Below, piece after piece: positions 12,718-23,120 of a DNA stretch of 64,000 nt. The notes under the pieces are model-generated. The model saw nothing but the letters and a program-made list of their open reading frames with translations. It was not told where the DNA came from and did no database searches. Within the stretch, counting starts at the first letter, position 1. Each line of letters begins with the position of its first letter. Made by a program: the position numbers and the translations under genes. Source of the stretch: Purpureocillium takamizusanense (lineage: Eukaryota > Ascomycota > Sordariomycetes > Hypocreales > Ophiocordycipitaceae); assembly GCF_022605165.1 (NCBI RefSeq), contig NC_063068.1, positions 2,294,001-2,358,000 of the forward strand. The letters run 5' to 3'.

Positions 12718-13687
12718 AAGTCCTCACACTCATACTGACGGCGAATGGGATCGTTCGAGTCCCACCCGCATGAAATGGACCCATCTTCTCACCCACTGGA
12801 TGAGTAGATTTGCGGAGTCGTCACTCCAGCGGCATGACGGAAAAGTAGCGGCGTGAATTTATGAACGACTATACCCAGGACGGACGAAGACAAAACTCGG
12901 AAGACGATGGTGGTGGGGTTTTGGGTGGTTGAATATATGGTGAGGTTACGCTTGGGGAACGCAGGCACCGCGCCTAGATCGTTCCTCCTCGTTCGACGCC
13001 TCTCATGTCCAGCAGTGAACTGCGGAAGCAGTAACCCTGGACGCTTGTTTTGAATGCATGGGATGCGGCGTGAACGGAAACAGCATTGTCATTATACTTG
13101 GCGGCAGGATGTCGCTTCATGGATGGAGTTCTTGCGCGTGTACGGTTTGTACACCAGGGTTGGCCCCTCTGTAGCAGCATTGGATCCTGGAGAAACCTGT
13201 GCGTCAATGGTCAGGCACTGTGGCCGCCGCATCTGTATCGTATTGGCCGGAGGAGCGGTCCGCTCAGAGGACGAAACGGAAACCACTTGAGGAAGGCATT
13301 TGAAGCCGGGACAATGGTCGACGTCGCGTGATGATGTGTGAATCAAATTGTGTCCTGGGTATAAATCCGCGCCCGAGCCGAACGGCTTTTGCGGCTGTAC
13401 GCCGAATTCCCTGTAGCAGAGCCGTAGCAATCTCGTGATAACCGTCCTACACTGTATAACCCGTTCGCGTTACACCAACCGGGGTCGGGCGTGCCGACAA
13501 TTAGATCCGGCTCGCCTCTGCGGTAGCGCCCTGCCAATAATCCAATGCATGAAGAAACAGGCCGCTCTTCATGTGACGTTGATGGGCGCACTGGAAAGGA
13601 ATAATAAATAAGCCTTTAAGCATTCGCAATACAGCAGCCGCCAGCATCCATCCAGCCACCCACTGAACCCCCACGCATCGGGTCTTG
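12718..13687. other. Convergent intergenic region
   Basis: This is the 3' flank shared by the PH-domain gene (plus) and nnf1 (minus), 970 bp. No coding or RNA gene was recognised. Confidence 0.6.
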
Positions 13688-14912
13688 TCAAACATTGGCG
13701 AGCCTGGACTCGGCGGCGAGGTCCTCGGCGACGGCGCCGAGGGCGGCATTCGCGCCGCGGACGTCATCGACGGCGGCCTCTAGGCGGGCGAGCAGGGCCT
13801 CGACGTCTGCGCGCTGGCGGCGGACCTCGTCGGCGAGGAGGGCGTTGCGGCCCTGCGACGTCTGCAGGCGGGCGTTGAGGAGGGACTGGTGCGGGGCGAG
13901 GGCGGGGGCGAGGTGCGCCGAGAGGATGGCCTCGGGGGGGAGGAGGTGCGGCCTGGGTGGACGGACGTGAGCGATGGGGGTTCTCAGCGGCTAGGAGAGG
14001 GGCAGGAGGGGGCAGGGCAGCACATACGGTGTGGGCTTGGGGGTGTCGTCGCCAGAGGTGGAGGCTGCGTCGGCGCGACGGGAGGAAGCGTCGGCGATGA
14101 GGCTCTCGAGCTCGTTCAGGCTGGGGACGACGTGCCTCGCGGCGAGGATGTTTTCGAATTCCTTCTGCGGACGGGTAGGCGGCGAGTCAGCAACGCCGGG
14201 GGGGGGGGTTTTGTGCACATTTCTTTCGCGCCCTCGATTCGCATAACCATTTTTCGTATTCTCTTAGTGGGGGAGAAGAAGTGAGAAGAGGGAAGGGGGA
14301 TATATTGGACGTGAGAACGCAGAAGGCCAAACAACATCAACACCACCGCCGCCGACAGCGACAGGACCAAAAGAAAGAATGAAAAAAACTCACCTCGCAC
14401 TTCTCGCGCATCTTGTCCACCATCTGGCCCTGCACCTGACGCAGGATGGGCTCGGCGCGCGCCGCCACCGTCGGGTAGCAGCCCGCGAAGCTGTCCCAGG
14501 CGGCGAGCCGGCGCAGCGTGTGGCCGAGCGCCTGCGCATAGATGTCGTGCAGGCGCGAGGCGCGCGGGCCGGGCGCCGCGGCCGCGTGCCGCGCCGGCAG
14601 CGGCGGCGAGTCTGGGCCCTGATTCTGCTGCTGCTGCTGCTGCTCTTGATTGTGTCCTTCGTCTACCCTTTCTTCTACTCTTTCTTCTTCCCGGGACCTG
14701 GTGTTGCTGTCGCTGGCGGCGGCGGCGGCGGCTGACTGGCGACGCGATCCTCCTCCTTGCTGCTGCTGTTGTTGTTGCTGCTGCTGCTCCGAGGCTCCTT
14801 GGGTGTGTCGCCGTCCTTGCGCCGGCGCCGCCTCCACGCCTTGCTGCGCGGCGTCGTACGTCGCTCCGGCCACTGTAGGCGCCGGCGCATCGTCGTCTCC
14901 CGCATCGACCAT
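13688..14912 (-). CDS. nnf1: Kinetochore protein Nnf1 (MIND/Mis12 complex subunit)
   Basis: Three exons on the minus strand (14912-14394, 14164-14028, 13952-13688) give 306 residues. Introns are 229 and 75 nt, with GTGAGT and GTATGT donors and CAG acceptors. The Nnf1 domain starts near residue 120 (ASRLHDIYAQALGHTLRRL), continues with SFAGCYPT and MVDKMREKCE across intron 1, and resumes as KEFENILAARHVVPSLNELE. The C-terminal half is helical and coiled-coil-like. Nnf1 is part of the four-protein MIND complex linking inner kinetochore to Ndc80. The first 118 residues are an unusual low-complexity extension with Gln runs at 43-52 and 91-96 and an Ala run at 61-66. The start ATG at 14912 is the first in the frame; upstream in-frame sequence is low complexity. 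Intron 1 holds an 11-nt homopolymer. Confidence 0.88.
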
Positions 14913-16243
14913 GGTCGCGTCCGTCGTTGTCGTTCCCTCTTGCGGCCCTCGGGCGGCTGTTTTCTTCGCGCTTTTCCCTCTCCGTCTCTCCGTCTCTCTC
15001 TCTCTCTCTGGCGCGCGTGCGCGCCTTGAGTTCTCTCCCCCTTGACCCTTTCCCTTCTCTGCAGTCAAGCCAAATCCGTGCCGCAGGGGCGGGCGGACGG
15101 GCGGCGGCTCTCCCCCAGCAGTGTCCACCACTGTATCGCGACCGAAGGTCGTCTCGAGTCGCGCTGGTCTCGTGTGTTTGTTTGTTTTTCTTTGACCGTC
15201 GGTCACAATCGCAGCGGGCTGGCTTTGGGACGCGCCTCTTGTTTTCGCCCCCCTTGTTATCGTGATGGTAGGAAGAGTCGAAGAGAGAGTAGGAATATAT
15301 TAGGGAAAAAAAGAAGGACGCGATTTTGTTGGACGTACGTATCGTCGTTGGTTCAGTTCAGCATGCAAAAGCTTGTCGGGTGTGTACAGATAGTCTGCTG
15401 GGAGAATGGAGTCGGCCTGTCCTGTCCTGTCGTTGGGAGCTGCAGCTCCCTCCCCTCCGCCCGACGCGTCTCAACGACGCGGGGTCGCGATCGTCCAGCA
15501 GCGTGAGCACGTGACGCGTCCCGCAAGGTACCCTCCCGCATCATCACCGGGGGGCCCGCAGAGAGGACAGAAGGGGAAAATGCGGGTCCGTCAGCGCCGC
15601 CCGTCCCCGACGGACCGGCCGGCCCAGGCACAACGTCAGTGACCCGACCCGGCGCGGCGCTCCCCCTCCCCGCCCTCCTTCCCCTTCCGCACATGGACAC
15701 ACGGGCATCGGCGGCGACCCCAAACCCCGAGCGTTAAACCCATCTCGGGACGGCATGGGGGGGCCCACTGGGCAGGATTGGGAAAGCTGCCAAGGCCTCT
15801 TGCCCAGCCTCATGGTCCCCATGCGGAGAGAGGGAAGAAGGGACTGAGGGAGGAGGGCAGGGAGGGAAGGGAAGGGGGGGTGGTGCGCGAAGAACGGCTG
15901 GCTGCCGCTGGGTCGCCAGCCAAGAAACGTGGCTTGCAGGGCCACGAGACAACAGGCATGTTGATTCCCGATGCGCGCACACCCCCTTTTCATTTTTCTT
16001 CATGGGCGGGTGAGAATCCCGACGGGATCGCGTATCTGGACGACAAAAAGGCGGAGCGGCAGACACGTAAGACGTCGCCGCAGCAGCAAGCGAAAGGGGA
16101 GGACGAGATGATGCCACCGTCTGACCGAACTGCCAGTGTCGTCCTCCGGACATCTATCTACCCATCTATGTATATACATCATGCGCTGCATTCATGCGCA
16201 AAGGCGTATCGTGTCGGGTATGATTCGCCACGCAGTACCTCCC
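14913..16243. other. Intergenic region between nnf1 and the Fmp32-like gene
   Basis: This holds the promoter and leader of nnf1 (minus strand, with a CT/GA dinucleotide tract near 14985-15010) and the 3' flank of the Fmp32-like gene. That flank carries a TGTATATA site at 16171-16178. No gene recognised. Confidence 0.6.
16171..16178 (-). promoter_or_regulatory. Candidate PUF-binding site (UGUAUAUA) in a 3' UTR
   Basis: On the minus strand TGTATATA begins 66 nt after the stop codon of the Fmp32-like gene. It matches the core Pumilio/Puf3 element UGUANAUA and the base code predicted from the PUF protein encoded at 19508-23120. That the site lies within the mature transcript is inferred. Confidence 0.5.
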
Positions 16244-17817
16244 TCAGTTGGCCGCGAGAATGGCCGCCGCATCCGCCGCCGCGCTGTGGTCCGTCTTGCC
16301 GCCGTCCTTTCGCAGCTTCTCCTTCTCCCGGCGGCGCCGGTCCGCCTCCTCCTTGCGCTGCTGCCGCGTGTATGTCGCGTAGCGCAGCACCCCGAGCGTC
16401 AAGATGGCCATGAAGATGATGCCCAGCACCGACCGCCGGATCAGGATCCACCGCACGCCCTCAATCTCCGACTTGGAGTCGCTGTTGAGCAGGATGCTCA
16501 TCTTGTACGTGATCTCTTGGATCTGACCTCTGGTGTTAGCGGCGGTAGTACAAGACGGGAAGCGGGGAGGCCCCGAGCACTTCCCGAACGCCAGAAGAAG
16601 CGTGCGGGACAATGACAAAGGGGGATATGGGGGGACTCACCGCGCTGTCAACAGCCTTTTGTTCCTCGCGCACCGCCATTTTGCGGTCGTTGAACATGCC
16701 ACGCACATTGTCCGTCAGCGTCAGCAGCTCTTGATTGAGTGACTGCGTCAAAATGTCCACCTCGTGCTGCAGGTGCGTCCTCTGCTGCCGCATCTGCTCG
16801 TCCTGCAGCCTCCTGTTGTTCTTGATCTCGGTGCCCAGCTCCGAGCACGCTGCCGTGAACAAGTACGTCTCCTGTGCGTTCCGTCAGTCGCTTCAGTCCC
16901 CTTCTCTGTGCGCCACAATGACGAGTCTTGCGCATATGCTCCGCTAAACGGGGCGAAAAGAAAAGGGAGGGTTTGATGCTCACGTTCTCGACATCGCTCT
17001 TGCTAACGAGGCTCTTCTGCGCCACGTCAAGGTTCTGCGCCAGCAGCGTCCGGATCGCCTTCATCGCCGTCGTCGCCTGCTCCTGCGAGTAGCCGCCATC
17101 CTGGAGCTGCTTGACCAGCGAGTAGCTGTCAAAGTGGTGCACGTACGGCGGCGGCGACATGTGCGGGTGCTGTGGCGGCATGCGCTCCGGTGCCTGCATC
17201 AGCAGCACCTCATCGAGCGGACCCGATGGCCGCTGCTGGCCCTTGTCGTCACCCTCTTTCCCCTTGCCCTGTTGTTGTTGTTGTTGTTGCTGCTGCTGCT
17301 GCTGCTGCTCCGGCCGGGTGGCGCGATCCTCGACATCCGTCTTGCCCGCTTCAACCTCAATGTCTTTGCTCGCCTCGGCGCCCGAAGTAGCCGCGCTCGC
17401 AGTGCCGGCCCTCACTTCCATCTCTGGCGCGGGGGCCACTTGTCCGCCGTCGCTTTTGGCCTCACCGTCGTCCTTGCTCGCGCTGACGGTCGCCTCCGAC
17501 GTCGTCGTAGCATCAGTATCCTTTGCCGCCGCCGGCTGTGGCGGCGATGGTGCCGGTGCGGGTGCCGGTTGCGGCGGCGGCATCATGATGGGCTCCTGCT
17601 CCAGGTCCTGAGCCTCCTTCTGCTTCTGCTCCCAGGCCGCCGGCTCGACGCCCTTTCCATGCCGCGGCGCGAACGAGCTCTTGGCCCTGCCGGCGCGCGA
17701 CGTCGCGCCCGCCGCGGCGTCCCAGGCTCGCGGCCCCGTCGCCGACGAGTACGGCGACCTGGCAGCGGCCCTCAGCAGCTGCGGGTACAGGAACAGGAGC
17801 GGCCTCGCGCCCGCCAT
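16244..17817 (-). CDS. Mitochondrial DUF1640 / CCDC90 (Fmp32-like) coiled-coil membrane protein
   Basis: Three phase-0 exons (17817-16984, 16871-16641, 16522-16244) give 447 residues. The N terminus is basic and amphipathic (MAGARPLLFLYPQLLRAAAR), fitting a mitochondrial presequence. A disordered region with a run of about 13 Gln (near 171-183) follows. The conserved DUF1640 domain starts near 228 with HHFDSYSLVKQLQDGGYS, passes through a long coiled coil (LGTEIKNNRRLQDEQMRQQR) and ends in one membrane helix (VLGIIFMAILTLGVLRYA) with a charged Arg/Lys tail. Relatives include yeast Fmp32 and human MCUR1/CCDC90B, mitochondrial inner-membrane proteins. Exact function in fungi is unsettled. The last intron uses an acceptor (AGGTCAG) just after a competing CAG that would shift the frame. 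Confidence 0.88.
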
Positions 17818-19507
17818 TCTTGGTCGATAATGTGGCTCGGTCGTCGTCGGAAAAGGTCGTCGCCGTCGCGCTATCGGGGTGGTCCCAGGCGCAAGAGCAG
17901 CGTCATCGAGCAGGAGCAGGATGCGAGAGTCCCCTTTTACCGCTCACCGTCGCGCGGGTGCGGGTCGCGTTGGATCGCAGGGGTCGTCGTTTCGGAGCGC
18001 CAAAAGAAAAGGAATCTGTGGAAGCGACAGGTCACGGCCGCACGGCAGGTCAGGATTCGCGCAAGTGGATAGATGACTGTTTTCCAAGAAGCAAAGGAAA
18101 GGGTAAAAAGCGCGCAAGGGGCTCGCCGCGCAGAAAGCTGGGGTGGGCAAGGCGAGACGAGAACGAGGCGGAGACGCGGATGAAGGATATTAAACTCGTT
18201 ACGTACTTGGTTGTCGCGACGCCGCCTCCCGAGGGTAGCGTCGGGCGAAAATGCAGTGGAGGGCGGGCGGGTAGGCGGGCGCGTCCAATCGACGAGCTGC
18301 GATGTCGCAGCAGGGCCTCTAAATTATAGTGGAGGCTCGCTACCTTGTCCTGCGGTGTGCGCGCGCGTGCTGCAGTGGGTTTGTTAGCAGTGGAGTGGAG
18401 GTCGTCAATGGGTTTCCGGCATTTTGCCGCCACGGTACTGGACCTGGCCCAGCACCCTCCTGCCAACCTGAAAGGTGAAGGTCCATACCTAGGTACTAAT
18501 AAGGTACGGATCTTCTTCCATGCCGTACGAAGTGCTTACTGGCGTCAAGGTAAGGTAAGGTATCTTAGAGGTACAAAAGTACCTACTAGGCACTTTGGGC
18601 TGTACAGTACGATACGTACACATGCTGACGCGGCGCTGAATCTGCTGCCTGCCCGCCAATCTGCCGGTCGGTAGTTGGGCCCAGATCCATCACCTCCATC
18701 AAGGTCGGGGCGTCCTGACGACTGCCTGGTCTGGTCGCACACCAACAGACTCGCACAAGCACACACACATGCACACACATTCACGGCCGAAAAGCCCTTG
18801 CTAACATCATTCTACGTTGCCTACAAGAGGTCCCGAGGCAGCCCATTTCTGATCCACCTGATAGATAAAGTACACAGAACCCATGAATCCTGCACTTTCC
18901 TGGTTCCCAAAATAATCCATGACCGTCCGTCCCGTGAGCACCGTCTGCGTCGCTTCACCCAACCCGACCCGAGTGAGCAACGCTAAGCCCTCAAAAATGG
19001 ACCCCATGCTACTGACGCGATAATCCCGAGTAAACACCCAATCGACAAAAAGACATAGACACGAGCCTCGTTCCCCAGCGGCCCCCGTTTTGTGCTTCGT
19101 TTTCCCAGATAGAATATCGTGACGAGAATAAAAGAGCGCGAATAACCCCAGCTGCCATCCCGGGGACCTCGACACGCCCGCGTTGAGGTCCCATCCCATC
19201 CCCACGTCTCTTCCCCCCACCAAATCGCCGTGATATGTCGTGCAGCGTCGTCCAGTGGAGGCTGGGCTCCATCAACCCGTCTCATCCACCCGGGCCGGAT
19301 ATTAGAAAAGTCGTACGAGGATGCCGTTAAATTTTGTTGCTGCGAAATTGTACCGTCTCGGTGCGAGGACATTATCTATAAGTGCTTGCTTCCTGCCGGG
19401 CATTCTCGTGTGCCCGACACTTTGCATGTCTAGGTCGCCGGACGCGCCCGTGGTAAGTCGTCATAATACACTCTCGGACAAGGGGGCCGTTGGGCCGGCA
19501 CATGCTC
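17818..19507. other. Intergenic region between the Fmp32-like and PUF genes
   Basis: Contains the leader of the Fmp32-like gene and the 3' flank of the PUF gene (both minus strand), plus a TAC-rich island at 18485-18592. No gene recognised. Confidence 0.6.
18485..18592. repeat. TAC-rich island
   Basis: Contains ACCTAGGTACTAATAAGGTAC, then a (GGTAA)n run and GTACAAAAGTACCTACTAGG. It belongs to the same loose family as the islands at 8456, 29478, 38869, 47727 and 58910. Confidence 0.7.
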
Positions 19508-22500
19508 CTATGCGTCCGTCTCCCGGACGCGGGGTTTGTTCCCTTGAGACACCTGTTCCGAGAGCTTCTTGGATCCTTCGTCCGTCAGGATGCCATCGGC
19601 ACTGACGTGTGTGCTCGGGGGGCTGCAGCTCTGCGGGCTGACACCTTCGTTGGTCAAGGCCGGCGTAGCCGCCGCGGAGTCCACGCCAGTTATGTCGGCC
19701 TGAGCTGTGTTGTCAGATAGCTGCGCCAGGTTGCCATCGCCCTTGACGCCCTCGCCCGTAGCTCCGAGACCGAGCATCTTCTCCAGCGCCTGGATCTGGC
19801 GCGACGGGTTGGCCTTCTTGATGCTGAAAAACTGGGGCTTGATGTCCTCAACAAGCCCCTCGCGTTCCGCACCCTCGAGTTGGCACAGGAGTTTTTCTGC
19901 GCCGGTTAGCCAGGGTCCGCTGCTCAGCATGTGAGAGACGTTCATCACTTACGAATCACATAGTTGCCGTACTGATCGCGCATCATCTGCCCCAACGGGC
20001 TCGTCCCATCGCCGCCCACTGTCATGAGCTGCTCTCGAATGCGCGTCCGCTGCTCCGCAGTCCCGTTCTCTATGCATTTCTCGACGACATTGGAGGCAAA
20101 CTTGTGCTTGGACAGCGTAACCAGCTGCTTCATGACAAGCTCAATCATCTCCTTGCGGTCCTCGGGCTTGCCATTCTGGATGACGTGCTGCGCCACGTAG
20201 TTGCCAAACTGATCCGTAATCAGCATGTGCGCAGACGCGTGCAGCTCCTCCATGATCTCCTCCTTGTCCGCCTCGGTACCATGCTCCAACATCCGCTGAA
20301 TGACCCGGCAGCCAAACGTGTGAGAGGCGAGGCTAGGCACCTGGCCTCGGAGCGAGCTCATGATGAAGTTGATGTATTGCCGCGGCACGAGCTCGATGAT
20401 CTTTTGAACGACGTGGTTGCCGTTCTGGTCCCTGATGACCCTCAAGATGTCGGGTTCAAGCTCTCGGGTCAGCTCCGCCTGCTGTTCGACAAGCACGTGC
20501 TCGAGTGCCTTCTGCACGACTCGGCACGCGTATACCTGCACCGACAGGTCGACGACCTTGCCCTTCATCTTTTCTGCGAGGACCTTCTTCTGGACTTGGT
20601 TGCCGTGCTCAAAGAATTTCTGAACAACATAGTTGCCAAAAACATCCTTCATCAGCTGGATGGCATTGGGTTCAATCTCGCGAAAGACCTGTTCCTTCTC
20701 GTCACTGTTGGCTGACTCCAACTTTTGCTGGATGAACCTGGACCCGTGCTGATCGCCGCTGAACTCAACAACATGGTTATAGATGTCCTTGAGCTCAATG
20801 CGTTTGCTGTTCTTACCGCCGCCGCGAAATTCGTCGAGCAGCGCGCTTCGCATGCCCTTGCCCGGGTCCTGCTCTCGAGAGGGCCGAACGGGAGGAAGGC
20901 CCGAGCCGAGAGCATAGGGCGCGGGCATCGCCGCAAGGCCATAGCCGGCCATCAACGAATGATGTCGGAAGGTCTGACCATACGGGTCGATCAAGCCTTG
21001 CTGGAACTGGGCTGGTGGTAGGTGAACGTAGGGCGCGTACGGGCTCGCAAAGTACGGCGCATGGAAGCCGGCGGCAAATTGCTGCGCCGGAGTGCGGCGC
21101 TCGAGGTCCGCGATTCTCGGGTCTCGAGAAGATCTGTTGGACCAAGCGTCCGGGCTGGGCTGGTATGACCGCGGGCTATTGTTGGACTCCAGGCGATAAC
21201 TCGGGGCAGGGGATATCCTGTCGACAGAGGGTCTCTTCATGGCGGCGTAGTGGGCAGCAAGGGCATCCGATGCGGTCGTGTCCAAGCCACCAAATCTACC
21301 AGCGGGAGCCTCAGCGGTCCAGGGCTGTGAGCCAGGGTTCAGCTGGAATGCCTGCTGCTGGCTCTGGGCATAGGACGACGGCCCGTTGGAGTTCTCCAGC
21401 GCCAGTCTCCGGCCGAACTGAGCTGAAACATCCTCCTCGATTTGCTTGTTCATGTTGAACGCCCGCTGGTTCGCGCTCTGGGTGGAGTAGGATGTAGTGT
21501 GGTTCGATATCTGGCGCTGCGAGTGGATCGAGTTACTTGGAGTGTGCCCGGCGCGGTAGAGGTCTTGGAACGCCGGAGAGCCTTGAGATTGTCGCGAGGG
21601 AGGAAGGCTAGGCTCTCGATGACCGGGCAGGGTCGACAAAGGGTCCATGTAGGCGGACACCGAGTCCTGAGTGCTGCGCTTCTGCGAGGCAAAGGCGACA
21701 GCGTAACCATTGGAATCATCGTTGAAGGTTTTGCCGCCGAAGCCGCCGCGGCTCAACATGGGACTCTGCGCGTCGAAGTAGCTAGAGCCGTTGGGCATGG
21801 CTCCGTCTCGGGTTCGATTGGGAGAGGTGCTGACGGAGCGGCCGGGTCGGTCGTTGTTGGAGGCTGTGCCCCATGGGTTCGGGGCGGCGCCGGGCCAGAC
21901 GTCTGCCTCGGAGTTTGCATTGAGGGCGCTGGAGCCGGCGGCGTGGTTGTCTTCGGGATCTGGACAGAGTGTCAGCGGGACGCCGGGTGTGCCAGGGCGC
22001 TGATGCATCGAGAGGTCGGCGGGCGATGGTGACGAACCTTTGGTGCTGATAGAACGCTCCCGGGCGTTCGAGAACGAAGTGTTCCAGATGGCGCTGTTGG
22101 CGTAGAGGTTGGAGCCAGAGAAGCCAGAGCCCATTGGCTGGTCACGCTTGTCGCCAGACCCGGGGGGCATGGTGAGGTTTGGAAAGCCCCTCGATCGCGT
22201 CTAGAAACGGGCAGCGCAATATTGGTTAGCGACGGGCGACGGAGGGGAGGAAAAGAGAGAAAGATGCGAGGTGATGAAGGACGAAACGGAGGCGTCCCTA
22301 AGGGGTGGTAAGAAAACCACGGTCGGACGATGCGGTTGCGTGTGGAGGTGAGTTGGTGGTGGTGGTGGCCGTGGTGGTGTTTAGTGGTGGTGGTGGTGGA
22401 GGTCTGGGCCCCCAGCTCCCGTGCGGTCGCCCACTGGCCGTGGCTGCCGCCTGAGGTGGGCGCTGGCTGACGGGCTGGAATGGGCTGGGCTGGGCGGGAC

Positions 22501-23120
22501 GGGAGGGAAGAAGGGAGTGGCACTGGCAGCGGCAGCGGCAGAGGCACTGAGACTCGAGAGAGCCGTTGCGGATCAGACGTCGCTGGGGCGGGCAGTGCGC
22601 AGAGGGCAAGGGACAGAGGGCGGGCAGCGAGGGCAGGGTCCGCCTGAGGCAAGGTAGGTAAGGTAGGGTACCTGGAAGAGATGGTGTCTGGCCGCTGGGG
22701 GTGCCCTGGGGCCCTGGTGCGGGCGCTGAATGGGCGAGCGCGAGAGCATGGGGGCAAGGAAATGTGTGAGGCGGCGGATGAGCGCCGTGCCCCAAATCCG
22801 TGTAGAGAGAGATAGTGGGCCAAGCCTCCCTGGGTGGGCACTAGCCTTGGGGCGACTCTGAGACACGAGCCCCTCTGACGTCGTGACCCCAATGCAGACA
22901 GGCGAGCCGACGCCAGGCGTGATGACGGCCGATTCGCGGTTGAAATGCGGGCGAGGGCGGCCGTTTGGAGTCGGATCCGGGAGCGATGTCGACGGGCTGG
23001 AGGAAGCGAGCGGTCGAGACGAGGGCAGAGGGGAGGAGAGCAGAGGATAACTGACGGGTGCCTTGGCATGGGCGGGACGAAACAGCATAGGAGAACAAAG
23101 GGACTTACTTGAACAGCCAT
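19508..23120 (-). CDS. Pumilio/PUF-family RNA-binding protein (Puf3/PUM1 type)
   Basis: Best model: exons 23120-23109, 22200-19953 and 19896-19508, 882 residues. Exon 1 codes only MAVQ and ends at GTAAGT. A 908-nt intron with a GCTAAC branch and TTTCTAG acceptor leads in frame to TRSRGFPNLT before the internal MPPGSG methionine at 22170. If the first exon is wrong, translation from 22170 still gives 868 residues. The N-terminal half is Ser/Asn/Gln-rich. The C-terminal Pumilio domain has eight repeats with base-reading cores SRFIQ, NYVVQ, CRVVQ, NHVVQ, CRVIQ, NYVAQ, SNVVE and NYVIQ. The last core is completed only by splicing. By the published code these read UGUAUAUA, as in human PUM1. PUF proteins bind 3' UTRs to control mRNA decay, translation or localisation; Puf3 of yeast acts on mitochondrial mRNAs. 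Confidence 0.92.
22330..22405. repeat. GGT/TGG-rich tract in PUF intron 1
   Basis: A run of GGT and TGG triplets on the plus strand (CCA-rich on the transcript), inside the inferred 908-nt first intron of the PUF gene. Confidence 0.7.

Noticed and set aside
12748..12775. GTTCGAGTCCCAC resembling a tRNA B box
   Set aside because: No acceptor, D or anticodon arms can be folded around it; it lies in the 3' flank of the PH-domain gene.
20104..20715. 203-codon frame antisense to the Pumilio repeats
   Set aside because: Mirror of the PUF coding sequence; Leu/His/Asp pattern reflects codon complement.
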